Shown: positions 1-6,623, counted from the stretch's first letter. The stretch is DNA of 6,704 nucleotides from UMGS973 sp963609975 (GCA_963609975.1 CAVDMD010000119.1:1-6704), one strand, 5' to 3'. Notes: a model not told the origin generated them from the letters alone. Made by a program: numbers and translations.

Positions 1-18
1 CACCTGTAAAGTTAGACC

Positions 19-40
19 ACCACTAACGTCCAACCACTAA
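19..40. repeat. Short direct repeat downstream of the thiolase gene
   Basis: ACCACTAA occurs at 19-26 and again at 33-40, a 14-base period. It lies in the non-coding stretch after the thiolase stop. It could be coincidence, or the edge of a larger repeat that continues outside the window. Confidence 0.3.
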
Positions 41-58
41 AAGCGTTATAGCGCCTTT
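39..58 (-). terminator. Possible weak terminator of the thiolase gene
   Basis: In the minus-strand RNA AAAGGCG pairs with CGCUUUU around a CUAUAA loop: seven pairs including one G-U, starting about 14 bases after the thiolase stop. The only U-run is inside the stem's 3' arm, so it is a poor intrinsic terminator. A second five-pair stem, GUUAG/CUAAC, lies at 11-27. The real terminator may be beyond the left edge. Confidence 0.3.
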
Positions 59-72
59 AATTTTAACCTGCA

Positions 73-1254
73 TTATCTTTCAACTATCATAGTTGTACCC
101 ATACCGCCGCCGATACATAATGTAGCAAGACCGTATTTGGAATCTCTCTTCATCATTTCGTAAATCAGAGTGATAAGGATTCTGCAGCCGGATGCTCCGA
201 TAGGATGTCCGAGTGCGATTGCTCCGCCGTTTACATTGATTTTTTCAGGGTCAAATCCCAGTTCTTTTTTAACTGCAACCGACTGAGCCGCAAATGCTTC
301 GTTAGCTTCAATAAGGTCAAGGTCTTCAACTTTCAGACCGGCCTTGTCAAGAGCTTTTTTGCAGGCAGGAACAGGACCGACACCCATAATCTTAGGGTCA
401 ACGCCTGCTGATGCGTATGACTTGATTGTGCAAAGAGGCTTGATTCCCAGTTCGTCAGCTTTTTCTTTTGACATAACTACTACTGCTGCACCTGAATCGT
501 TGATTCCTGATGCGTTGCCTGCTGTAACCATACCGCCGTCAGGCTTGAATGCCGGTTTTAATTTAGCCATCTTGTCTATAGTCATTCCGAACTTAGGGTA
601 TTCGTCTGTATCAAATACGATAGGATCTCCCTTTCTCTGCGGAATAGTAACAGGTACGATTTCGTCCTTGAATCTTCCTGATTTTACTGCTGCCTCCGCT
701 TTGTTCTGTGACTCTAATGAGAACTGGTCAAGTTCTTCTCTTGTAAGTCCCCACTGCTCTGCAACGTTTTCGGCTGTGATACCCATATGATAATTGTTGA
801 ATGCGTCAATAAGACCGTCATTTGTCATCATATCGATAAGCTTAGTGTTGTTCATTCTTGCTCCCCATCTTGCTGATGGAATAGCGTATGCTGTCGCTGA
901 CATATTCTCAGCTCCGCCTGCAACGATTATTTCAGCATCTCCTGCCTTGATCATCTGTGCTGCCATACTTACAGCTCTGAGACCTGATCCGCAAACCTTG
1001 TTGATAGTCATGCAAGGGATTTCAACAGGAAGTCCTGCGTCTAAGGACATCTGTCTTGCAACGTTCTGTCCTAATCCACCCTGAAGAACACATCCCATAA
1101 GCACTTCGTCAACCATTTCAGGTTTAACGCCTGCTCTGTTTAAGGCTTCCTTAATTACTATTGAGCCCAGAGTTCTTGCAGGAACGTTTTTAAGGCTTCC
1201 TCCAAAGCTTCCAAGCGGAGTTCTTGCTGCACCAGCGATAACAACTTCTCTCAT
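73..1254 (-). CDS. thlA: Acetyl-CoA C-acetyltransferase (biosynthetic thiolase)
   Basis: This 393-residue protein should condense two acetyl-CoA into acetoacetyl-CoA and CoA in the cytoplasm, the entry step to butyrate, butanol or polyhydroxybutyrate-type pathways in anaerobes. The full thiolase signature set is present. The acylated cysteine is Cys88 in NKVCGSGLRAV, the NEAFA motif is at 318-322, the catalytic His350 lies in GGAIALGHPIGASG, and the second active-site Cys380 is in CIGGGMG near the C-terminus. The loop with His156 (NNYHMG) is also typical. Length matches the usual 390-395 residues, so the gene is intact. The start at 1254 follows an AGGAGG site (1264-1269) at 9 bases. The gene stands apart from the operon upstream, separated by 171 bases with its own promoter. 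Assignment to the acetyl-CoA-specific (short-chain) class rests on overall similarity to ThlA/AtoB proteins. A long-chain FadA-type specificity is less likely. The symbol thlA is by analogy with clostridia; atoB or phaA would describe the same activity. Confidence 0.95.
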   Translation of the reverse strand: MREVVIAGAARTPLGSFGGSLKNVPARTLGSIVIKEALNRAGVKPEMVDEVLMGCVLQGGLGQNVARQMSLDAGLPVEIPCMTINKVCGSGLRAVSMAAQMIKAGDAEIIVAGGAENMSATAYAIPSARWGARMNNTKLIDMMTNDGLIDAFNNYHMGITAENVAEQWGLTREELDQFSLESQNKAEAAVKSGRFKDEIVPVTIPQRKGDPIVFDTDEYPKFGMTIDKMAKLKPAFKPDGGMVTAGNASGINDSGAAVVVMSKEKADELGIKPLCTIKSYASAGVDPKIMGVGPVPACKKALDKAGLKVEDLDLIEANEAFAAQSVAVKKELGFDPEKINVNGGAIALGHPIGASGCRILITLIYEMMKRDSKYGLATLCIGGGMGTTMIVER

Positions 1255-1263
1255 TATGTGTAA

Positions 1264-1269
1264 CCTCCT
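1264..1269 (-). promoter_or_regulatory. Ribosome binding site of the thiolase gene
   Basis: On the minus strand the sequence reads AGGAGGT, a perfect match to the anti-Shine-Dalgarno sequence, 9 bases before the ATG at 1254. It is the strongest ribosome binding site in the window, consistent with high expression of a central fermentation enzyme. Confidence 0.85.
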
Positions 1270-1312
1270 AAAAATATTATAAAATTATTATTAATAACTT
1301 TGGTATAGCTAT

Positions 1313-1340
1313 ATAATAACACAAAAAACGATGAGTGCAA
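1313..1340 (-). promoter_or_regulatory. Probable sigma-A promoter of the thiolase gene
   Basis: On the minus strand a -35 box TTGCAC (1335-1340; 4 of 6 consensus bases) is followed after 16 bases by the -10 box TATTAT (1313-1318; 5 of 6). Transcription would begin near 1306, giving a leader of about 50 bases before the ATG at 1254. It is the best-placed promoter in the 171-base gap. The -35 box overlaps a perfect palindrome, so it may be repressed. The region is very A/T-rich, which raises the chance of accidental -10 matches, but the pairing and spacing support the call. Confidence 0.65.
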
Positions 1341-1359
1341 TATATTTATAAATATATTG
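1338..1359. promoter_or_regulatory. Perfect 22-base palindrome, candidate operator of the thiolase gene
   Basis: The half-site CAATATATTTA is followed immediately by its exact reverse complement, giving 11 + 11 matched bases with no spacer. One end overlaps the last three bases of the -35 box of the thiolase promoter, where a bound dimeric repressor would block RNA polymerase. The regulator cannot be named from this sequence. Because almost all bases are A or T, chance symmetry is more likely than in mixed sequence, and the palindrome could instead act as an A/U hairpin in RNA reading through from the upstream operon. Confidence 0.5.
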
Positions 1360-1374
1360 TTAAAAAAATCACAA
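1357..1374. promoter_or_regulatory. Rex-like redox repressor site upstream of the thiolase promoter
   Basis: TTGTTAAAAAAATCACAA resembles the clostridial Rex operator TTGTTAA-N4-TTAACAA: the left half matches all 7 bases and the right half 5 of 7. Rex is the NADH/NAD+-sensing repressor known to control thiolase and butyrate or butanol genes in several clostridia. The site is centred about 60 bases before the predicted transcription start and shares three bases with the 22-base palindrome. The assignment is by motif comparison only; the right half is imperfect and the region is A/T-rich. Confidence 0.4.
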
Positions 1375-1425
1375 TTTTTTAATTCCTACAGTATTTTGTT
1401 GCGTTTCTGTTGGCATTTATTTTGA

Positions 1426-2358
1426 CTATTTTGCTCTGAAAGTCCCTATATACTTCTCAAGCAGCTTGACAGGCTTGTATGAAAGCTTGGCCTTCCTGAG
1501 GTTTTCGATACCCATATCCTCTTCCCTGTTGATAAATTCTATGTCCTCAGGCAAAGCTCTGCAGAATTCATTGCATATCATGGGATAAAGACCTCTGTAA
1601 TCGGTATTGGCTTTTTCGAGGTGCTGCGTAAGCATATTGCCTCCCAGTCTGCCGCCTGCCGTCAGAGCCTGCACTCTGCCGTCAATCCTTATGACGCCGC
1701 CGTAGTAGCCGCAGGCTTCAAAGTTCTCGAACACATCTCTCATTGCAGCCTCTTCATTTTTGAGAAGCTCCATTTCATGCTCCGGAATCTCTTTGCGGCT
1801 GTTAAAAAACTTTACAAACTCCATAAGCTCATCTGCCATAGCCGAATTTATAGGCTCGTACTCGTATTCGTAGTTTTTTTTGAAGGAATTCACGTAGTTC
1901 TTTTTGGCGTGATATTTCTTGCCTCTGAGCTCCACCAGATCCTCTCTCCTGTATATATAGTCAAAGTTGGGTCTGTCCTCTGCAAACTCAATTTCGGGCG
2001 CCGCATCGCATATAAGCTGTGTCATATGTTCCGGCACAAGTCTGAGATTAAATACAGCTCCCTTAGACTCGAAAATTCTCTTGGCTTCGAGGATTGTATC
2101 TCTGAGCAGCGATTTGTCGTAGCTGCCTGTTTTAGTCAGCGGCGGGAACATAAAGTTGAGCTTCTGATCAAGTTCAAGGTGACTGATTCCCGATATGCAC
2201 ATATACTCGCCTATAATCTCAAAGCTGAACTCATTGATGTCTCTCCACATATAAAGCGCCGAGAATGACAGGCCCGATGTTTCGTATTCGTATCCGTTAA
2301 GATATTCCTCCAGCAATGCCCTGTTCTCAATTGTTATTTTATTATCAAAGATATACAT
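1426..2358 (-). CDS. DUF2156 protein (phosphatidylglycerol lysyltransferase C-terminal-like), soluble
   Basis: This 310-residue protein resembles the DUF2156 family (COG4866 type), whose fold is two tandem GNAT-like domains related to the catalytic part of MprF, an enzyme that moves an amino acid from aminoacyl-tRNA to a membrane lipid. Visible family features are the basic stretch YRREDLVELRGKKYHAKKN around 135-155, and the C-terminal NREEDMGIENLRKAKLSYKP, which fits the acyl-donor end of the second domain. There is no signal peptide and no membrane segment, so unlike full MprF it lacks the flippase part and should be cytoplasmic. The ATG at 2358 follows a GAGGGAG site (2363-2369). It is the last gene of the operon, 24 bases after the hydrolase gene. 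The substrate is unknown; transfer to a lipid, a peptide or a small molecule are all possible. Confidence is good for the family and low for any activity. Confidence 0.8.
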   Translation of the reverse strand: MYIFDNKITIENRALLEEYLNGYEYETSGLSFSALYMWRDINEFSFEIIGEYMCISGISHLELDQKLNFMFPPLTKTGSYDKSLLRDTILEAKRIFESKGAVFNLRLVPEHMTQLICDAAPEIEFAEDRPNFDYIYRREDLVELRGKKYHAKKNYVNSFKKNYEYEYEPINSAMADELMEFVKFFNSRKEIPEHEMELLKNEEAAMRDVFENFEACGYYGGVIRIDGRVQALTAGGRLGGNMLTQHLEKANTDYRGLYPMICNEFCRALPEDIEFINREEDMGIENLRKAKLSYKPVKLLEKYIGTFRAK

Positions 2359-2382
2359 TAATCTCCCTCTTTCCCCTGAAAT

Positions 2383-2922
2383 TTATTTCACTATTTTGGA
2401 TATAGCCTTAAATTCCGGAGCTTTGGCATTGTCTAAAATCTCATAAAGAATCGATTCATAGGTTGTCAGAACGCAGCCTGCCTGCTCCATTCTTCTCAGT
2501 GCTGTTTCATAGTCAAGAGCTTTTCTTGATGCTATGCAGTCAACAGGCACGAATACATTATGCCCCAACGCCTTAATGGCAAGAGCGCTCTGCTGCAGAC
2601 AGATATGAGCTTCAACGCCGCATATGACTATGTTCTGTTTTTTGACTTCATTGAATCTGTTTACAAATTCCTCACAGCCCATTACACAGAATGAACTTTT
2701 GTCTATAGGTTCAAACTCTCCCAGCGCCTCTGCTATTGCAGGCGCAGTACCTCCAAGACCTTTGGAATACTGGGTTGTGACAAGTTTAGGTATGCCAAAT
2801 TCGTTCATACCGTTAAAGAATCTGATAACTGTTTCTTCAAGCTCTGCCGACCTGTTCATTGCAGGCATGAGTTTGCCCTGCAGGTCAATTACCACCAGAA
2901 GTGTGTTTTCTCTGTTTAACAT
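2383..2922 (-). CDS. Isochorismatase-family cysteine hydrolase
   Basis: This 179-residue single-domain protein has the catalytic triad of the isochorismatase superfamily: Asp13 in VVIDLQ, Lys75 in DKSSF and the nucleophile Cys108 in GVEAHICLQQSA, with Val103-Glu104 at the position of the conserved cis-peptide. Length is normal for the family. The Asp-x-His metal site of nicotinamidases is not seen (the equivalent stretch reads TTQYSKGLGG), so NAD salvage by nicotinamide hydrolysis is unlikely. It looks closer to the YcaC/ISOC1-type hydrolases, whose natural substrates are mostly unknown. No signal peptide is visible. The ATG at 2922 lies directly against the surE stop codon (2923-2925), and its GGAGGT site (2931-2936) is inside the end of surE, so it is probably translated by coupling to surE. 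The substrate is not assigned. Confidence 0.85.
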   Translation of the reverse strand: MLNRENTLLVVIDLQGKLMPAMNRSAELEETVIRFFNGMNEFGIPKLVTTQYSKGLGGTAPAIAEALGEFEPIDKSSFCVMGCEEFVNRFNEVKKQNIVICGVEAHICLQQSALAIKALGHNVFVPVDCIASRKALDYETALRRMEQAGCVLTTYESILYEILDNAKAPEFKAISKIVK

Positions 2923-3699
2923 CTATATTAACCTCCATTTTTTTATTTCCTCAATCATATCTTTTGCTGTCAGGTTGTGCATCAGCGGAGTTATGGAAGC
3001 ATACCCCTCATCAACCGCAACCACATCCGCGTTTTCGTCTTCCATATCGTATTTAATCGGATCGCCGCCGTATCTGTAGCACAGATCTATATTGTCCGCA
3101 TTGTGCTCCTGTCCTGACTCAAGCACAAACCACGGCTCATAATCTCTTTTGCCTATTGTTGTAATTCTGGTGCCTTTGATTTCGTCCGCAGGAAGATCCG
3201 GCACATTGACATTTAGAACTGTGCCCGGAAGAAGTCTGCCGCAGGCATTCTGCGCGCATCTTACCGCCAGCATACAGGCATAATCAAAATGAACCGCGCT
3301 GTGGCTGTTAACCGAAACCGCTACAGACGGTTTGCCGCATACACTGCCCTCAATGGCTGCAGCCACGGTTCCCGAATACAGTGTATCCGTACCCATGTTG
3401 CCTCCCAGATTGATGCCTGAGAAAACCATATCTGTTTCTATGCCTATGTCCGCAAGCACCTTGAGTCCCAGCTTGACACAGTCGGCAGGCGTACCTGTCA
3501 CTTCAAGAGCCAGCGCCGCATTGTCAAATTCTGTTTTTGTGACCCTGATCGGATCTCTGAATGATATGCTGTGGCTTGCCGCGCTTCTCTGCTGATTGGG
3601 CGCAGCCACATAAACCTCCGCAACCTCGGAAAGCGCCCTGACAAGCTCATGTATTCCGACTGCGTTTATTCCGTCATCGTTTGATACCAGTATTTTCAT
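2923..3699 (-). CDS. surE: 5'/3'-nucleotidase SurE
   Basis: SurE hydrolyses nucleoside monophosphates and some short polyphosphates, using a divalent metal, in the cytoplasm. The start chosen gives 258 residues, the usual SurE length. The N-terminal metal site NDDG (7-10, Asp8-Asp9) is in the expected place, followed by Ser39 in RSAASHS, the GTPADCV motif (69-75), the metal ligand Asn97 in SGINLGGN and YSGTVAAA (108-115). An in-frame ATG at 3735 would add 12 residues before the canonical MKILVSNDDG start, but the AGGAG at 3706-3710, six bases before the ATG at 3699, decides for the shorter form. The first 26 bases overlap the end of the upstream transferase gene in another frame, so translation is probably coupled. 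The gene is intact. Confidence 0.95.
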   Translation of the reverse strand: MKILVSNDDGINAVGIHELVRALSEVAEVYVAAPNQQRSAASHSISFRDPIRVTKTEFDNAALALEVTGTPADCVKLGLKVLADIGIETDMVFSGINLGGNMGTDTLYSGTVAAAIEGSVCGKPSVAVSVNSHSAVHFDYACMLAVRCAQNACGRLLPGTVLNVNVPDLPADEIKGTRITTIGKRDYEPWFVLESGQEHNADNIDLCYRYGGDPIKYDMEDENADVVAVDEGYASITPLMHNLTAKDMIEEIKKWRLI

Positions 3700-4777
3700 C
3701 GGTTTCTCCTCTGTGTTTTGCAACTGCTTCTTCAACGTCTTTTTTTACTTCTTCCATAATGGCCGGCATCGTATGGTTTCTGTCGGTTATAACGATGTAG
3801 ATATATGCAAGCGCTATAACGCATAGCCCTGTGGCTTCAACATAAAGCTGTCTTGATAAAAGCACGGCCGCAGTGCCCATTATGGCGCAGATTCCGTACA
3901 TGCACAGAACGCTTCTTCTCTGTCCCATGCCGCTTTTGAGGAATCTGTGGTGTATATGCTCCTTGTCAGCCTCCATTATAGGCTTATGTCTTATGAGTCT
4001 TCTTAAAATGGCATATGCCGTATCAAATACGGGCAGCCCCAGCACCAGCAGCGGAATTACAAGAGCAACAACAGTTGCGCTCTTGACAAGTCCCATTATT
4101 GAGATTGCCGCTATCATAAATCCGAGGAACTGCGAGCCGCAGTCTCCCATAAATGTCTTTGCCGGATAGAAGTTAAACGGCAGAAATCCGAGCGCACCGC
4201 CTGCAACTGCCAGCATAGGCAGGCACTGGTGATAGGTGCCGTGTATATATGCAACATACGCGATACAGCATGACGCTATTGCAACAACTCCCGCCGCAAG
4301 ACCGTCCATTCCGTCTATAAGGTTTACGGCGTTGGTGATTCCCACAAGCCATATCACTGTTATTATGCAGGCTGCTATCTCAGGCACAAACTGCTTGTCC
4401 ATCGAAAACAGGTATCTCATAAACTCGATTTTGGTGCCAAAGCCGTATACTACGGCAGCAGCCGCTATCTGTCCCATGAGCTTGACTATCGGCGGCAGAT
4501 TTTTGAGATCGTCTATAAGTCCCAGTATGAAAATTATCGCACCGCCTGCCAGTATGCCTGTAAGCTGCATATTGCCTCTTGCAAGTATAAGACCTATCGA
4601 AAGCGTAACACCGATAAATATAGCTATACCGCCTACTCTTGGCACAGGTCTTGTGTGAATCCGTCTGTTGTCTTTTGGTATGTCCACTCCGCCGATTCTG
4701 GGAGCAAGCCATATTGCTGCCGGTGTTAATATTGCCGTAGCAATCAGAGCCGTTAAAAAAACTGACCAGAAAATCAT
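3674..4777 (-). CDS. tagO: Undecaprenyl-phosphate N-acetylglucosaminyl-1-phosphate transferase (TagO/WecA type)
   Basis: This integral membrane enzyme is expected to transfer a sugar-1-phosphate, typically GlcNAc-1-phosphate from UDP-GlcNAc, to undecaprenyl phosphate, the first committed step of teichoic acid or another cell-wall polysaccharide. The 367 residues carry the family motifs: GLIDD (86-90), NAVNLIDGMDGLA (149-161), TFMGDCGS (208-215) and HIHHRF (274-279). The HIHH motif separates it from MraY and fits TagO/WecA. About ten or eleven hydrophobic segments span the protein, and a charged tail from about 332 to 367 should be cytoplasmic. The ATG at 4777 overlaps the dusB stop as ATGA, with GGAG about seven bases upstream. 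The end overlaps surE by 26 bases. The exact sugar substrate and polymer cannot be read from the sequence, and no glycosyltransferase genes sit next to it. Confidence 0.9.
   Translation of the reverse strand: MIFWSVFLTALIATAILTPAAIWLAPRIGGVDIPKDNRRIHTRPVPRVGGIAIFIGVTLSIGLILARGNMQLTGILAGGAIIFILGLIDDLKNLPPIVKLMGQIAAAAVVYGFGTKIEFMRYLFSMDKQFVPEIAACIITVIWLVGITNAVNLIDGMDGLAAGVVAIASCCIAYVAYIHGTYHQCLPMLAVAGGALGFLPFNFYPAKTFMGDCGSQFLGFMIAAISIMGLVKSATVVALVIPLLVLGLPVFDTAYAILRRLIRHKPIMEADKEHIHHRFLKSGMGQRRSVLCMYGICAIMGTAAVLLSRQLYVEATGLCVIALAYIYIVITDRNHTMPAIMEEVKKDVEEAVAKHRGETDENTGIKR
3706..3710 (-). promoter_or_regulatory. Ribosome binding site that fixes the surE start
   Basis: AGGAG on the minus strand lies six bases before the ATG at 3699 and inside the coding region of the upstream transferase gene. 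It supports the start at MKILVSNDDG over the in-frame ATG at 3735. Confidence 0.8.
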
Positions 4778-5733
4778 CTTATTCTCCTTAATTTATCTCT
4801 AAGCTCTTGTGCATCGGTTATCTGGTTTATTTCTCTCCTCATAGCCGCCGCTCCCGGCATACCTTTGAGGTACCAGCCTATATGTTTGCGCATTTCTCTG
4901 ACTGCCGCATATTCGCCTTTGAGCTGCAGCAGGTCGCAGAAATGTTTTTCGATTGTTTCGCGTTTCTGTGGCGCATCAGGCGCTTTCGGAGGCTCCGAGC
5001 CTTCCCACAGGGCTTTTGCTTCCGCAAATATCCATGGGTTTCCCAGCGCGCCTCTTGCTATCATAACAAAATCGCATCCTGTCTGCTCCATCATATCAAT
5101 AGCATCACGCCCTGAAAACACATCTCCGTTGCCTATTACGGGAATATCCACCGCCTGTTTGACCTCCCGGATTATATCCCAGTCGGCTCTGCCTGTGTAA
5201 TACTGCTCTCTGGTCCTGCCATGAACCGCAACAGCCGCTGCTCCCGCCTGCTCAAGAATTCCGGCAGTCTCCACCGCATTGACGGAAGAATCGTCCCAGC
5301 CCATTCGTATTTTTGCCGTAACGGGTTTGTCCGTCTCTTTTGTCATGGCTTCTATTATTCTGCCTGCAAGCTCAGGGGTTTTGAGCAGCGCAGAGCCCTC
5401 TCCGTTTCTGACTACTTTGGGAACGGGGCAGCCCATATTAACATCGAGTATGACGTTTGGGCGTTCTTCGAGCTTTGCGGCGGCAAAGCTCATAATTTCA
5501 GGCTCGCTTCCGAAAAGCTGCAGGGCGACAGGACCTTCGTCCTCATACATAAACAGGAGTCTTTCGGTGTTTTTGTCACCGTACCAAAGACCCTTGGCGC
5601 TTATCATTTCGGAGTATGCCAGAGCGGCTCCCTGATTTTTGCATATACGGCGCATGGGGGCGTCGGTGATGCCTGCCAGCGGCGCCAGCAAAAACGGGCT
5701 CTCCAGATTTATATTGCCTATTTTTAGAGTCAT
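4774..5733 (-). CDS. dusB: tRNA-dihydrouridine synthase DusB
   Basis: This FMN enzyme reduces uridine to dihydrouridine in the D-loop of tRNA. The 319-residue protein shows an FMN-binding TIM barrel with APLAGITD (17-24), SEMISA (41-46), the catalytic Cys102 in NMGCPVPK, Lys141, His171 in VHGRTREQ, GNGDV (201-205) and ARGALGNPWIF (226-236). A helical tRNA-binding domain covers roughly 255-319. Length and motifs match the DusB/Nifr3 group of Bacillota. The ATG at 5733 shares one base with the coaX stop (TAATG), and a GGAGA site lies just upstream within coaX. The coaX-dusB pairing is seen in many Bacillota, which supports both assignments. The gene is intact. Confidence 0.95.
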   Translation of the reverse strand: MTLKIGNINLESPFLLAPLAGITDAPMRRICKNQGAALAYSEMISAKGLWYGDKNTERLLFMYEDEGPVALQLFGSEPEIMSFAAAKLEERPNVILDVNMGCPVPKVVRNGEGSALLKTPELAGRIIEAMTKETDKPVTAKIRMGWDDSSVNAVETAGILEQAGAAAVAVHGRTREQYYTGRADWDIIREVKQAVDIPVIGNGDVFSGRDAIDMMEQTGCDFVMIARGALGNPWIFAEAKALWEGSEPPKAPDAPQKRETIEKHFCDLLQLKGEYAAVREMRKHIGWYLKGMPGAAAMRREINQITDAQELRDKLRRIR

Positions 5734-6536
5734 TATCTCCGTCTTCCGTTTTCTCTTTTGTTTTTTCTGTATATTATCTCAAGGCCCTCAAGCGTAAGCA
5801 TTTTGTCAACATGGTCTATGCAGCTGCTTTCTTTGTCTATGAGGGTTGCAAGTCCGCCTGTGGCTATTACAAGGGGCTCTTTGCCGGACTTGGTACATTC
5901 CCTGAGCTCCTCTTTCATTTTTCTTACCACGAAGTCAACCATACCCACATGGCCGTATACAAGACCGGACTGCATACTCTGTATTGTGTTTCTGCATATG
6001 GTATGCCCCGGCTCCTCAAGCTCTACCTTGGGCAGCTTTGCTGTTTTTTCAAAAAGTGCCTCTGAGGATATTTTGAGTCCCGGAGCTATGGTGCCTCCGA
6101 GGTACTCCTGATTTTCGGATATGGCGCAGAAGGTTGTCGCCGTACCGAAATCTATGACTACAAGCGGTCCGCCGTATTTTGAATATGCGGCAACCGCGTT
6201 TACGATTCTGTCCGCTCCCACCTGTTTGGGGTTGTCGTATTTAATAATGAGCCCTGTTCTGACACCGGGTTCTATTACTATTGCTCTCTTGTTGAAATAT
6301 TTTGATGAAAGATGCTGCAGTGTGAACAGCATTGACGGAACAACCGTTGAGATTATAACGTCCTTGACCTGATTTACCTCCAGTCCCTCATAGGAAAATA
6401 GCTGGTTGATAATCATACCGTATTCATCTGCGCTTTTGTTGTTGTCGGTTTCAAGCCTCCAGTTCTGTATAAGCCTGCCGTCCTTAAAAACTCCTAGTAC
6501 AATATTACTGTTGCCTACATCAAATGCCAGTAGCAT
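5733..6536 (-). CDS. coaX: Type III pantothenate kinase
   Basis: CoaX phosphorylates pantothenate, the first step of coenzyme A synthesis; type III enzymes need a monovalent cation and are not inhibited by CoA. The chosen form is 267 residues, close to the family norm. The phosphate-binding loop FDVGNSNIVLG opens the protein (Asp6, Asn9). GADR (107-110, with the catalytic Asp109), VIDFGTATTF (127-136), GGTIAPGL (147-154) and TGGLA (226-230) follow. These are the ASKHA-fold motifs of CoaX. The C-terminus ends in a basic tail (RKNKRENGRRR). An in-frame ATG at 6623 would add 29 residues, but the promoter -10 box lies downstream of it, while AAGGAG (6545-6550) sits eight bases before the ATG at 6536. 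It is the first gene of the operon and overlaps dusB by one base. Confidence 0.95.
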   Translation of the reverse strand: MLLAFDVGNSNIVLGVFKDGRLIQNWRLETDNNKSADEYGMIINQLFSYEGLEVNQVKDVIISTVVPSMLFTLQHLSSKYFNKRAIVIEPGVRTGLIIKYDNPKQVGADRIVNAVAAYSKYGGPLVVIDFGTATTFCAISENQEYLGGTIAPGLKISSEALFEKTAKLPKVELEEPGHTICRNTIQSMQSGLVYGHVGMVDFVVRKMKEELRECTKSGKEPLVIATGGLATLIDKESSCIDHVDKMLTLEGLEIIYRKNKRENGRRR

Positions 6537-6544
6537 GGCTGTTT

Positions 6545-6550
6545 CTCCTT
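6545..6550 (-). promoter_or_regulatory. Ribosome binding site that fixes the coaX start
   Basis: AAGGAG on the minus strand lies eight bases before the ATG at 6536. Together with the promoter at 6595-6623 it rules out the longer reading frame beginning at 6623. Confidence 0.85.
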
Positions 6551-6594
6551 TGCTCTGTTTATTAGTTTGGCTGCAAAAGTGCAAACCACTGTTT

Positions 6595-6623
6595 ATTATA
6601 CCCAAAAACAGTCGATAAGTCAA
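6595..6623 (-). promoter_or_regulatory. Strong sigma-A promoter of the coaX operon
   Basis: On the minus strand TTGACT (6618-6623; 5 of 6) is followed after exactly 17 bases by a perfect TATAAT (6595-6600). Transcription should start near 6588, about 52 bases before the coaX ATG. The upstream side carries two T-tracts in a tandem repeat that could act as an UP element. No riboswitch-like structure is evident in the short leader. This promoter probably drives all six genes down to the DUF2156 gene. Confidence 0.85.

Larger units (their letters stand above)
1255..1425. other. 171-base A/T-rich intergenic region between the operon and the thiolase gene
   Basis: This gap holds the thiolase ribosome binding site, promoter, palindrome and Rex-like site described separately. 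No G/C-rich hairpin followed by a T-run is present after the stop of the DUF2156 gene at 1426. The only stem-loop near it on the minus strand is an A/T-only one, AAAAAAT-TGTG-ATTTTTT (1362-1379). Some operon transcripts may therefore read into the thiolase gene. I see no small open reading frame with a ribosome binding site here. Confidence 0.6.

Noticed and set aside
344..790. 148-codon plus-strand open frame opposite the thiolase gene
   Set aside because: It is antisense to highly conserved thiolase codons and has no recognisable domain.
1621..2268. 215-codon open frame on the plus strand opposite the DUF2156 gene
   Set aside because: It lies wholly antisense to a gene with recognisable family features and its translation shows no recognisable domain; it is best explained as a shadow frame.
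2383..2922. Nicotinamidase (pncA) as the identity of the isochorismatase-family gene
   Set aside because: The triad fits the superfamily, but the Asp-x-His metal-binding motif of nicotinamidases is absent.
3700..3735. N-terminal extension of surE from an ATG at 3735 (12 extra residues)
   Set aside because: SurE normally begins MKILVSNDDG, and AGGAG sits six bases before the ATG at 3699.
4380..4712. 110-codon minus-strand frame inside the tagO-type gene
   Set aside because: It is an alternative frame of a gene with clear motifs, with an arginine-, serine- and cysteine-rich translation typical of a shadow frame.
6537..6623. N-terminal extension of coaX from an ATG at 6623 (29 extra residues)
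   Set aside because: The promoter -10 box (6595-6600) lies inside the extension, a good ribosome site precedes the ATG at 6536, and CoaX proteins begin at the DVGNSN loop.
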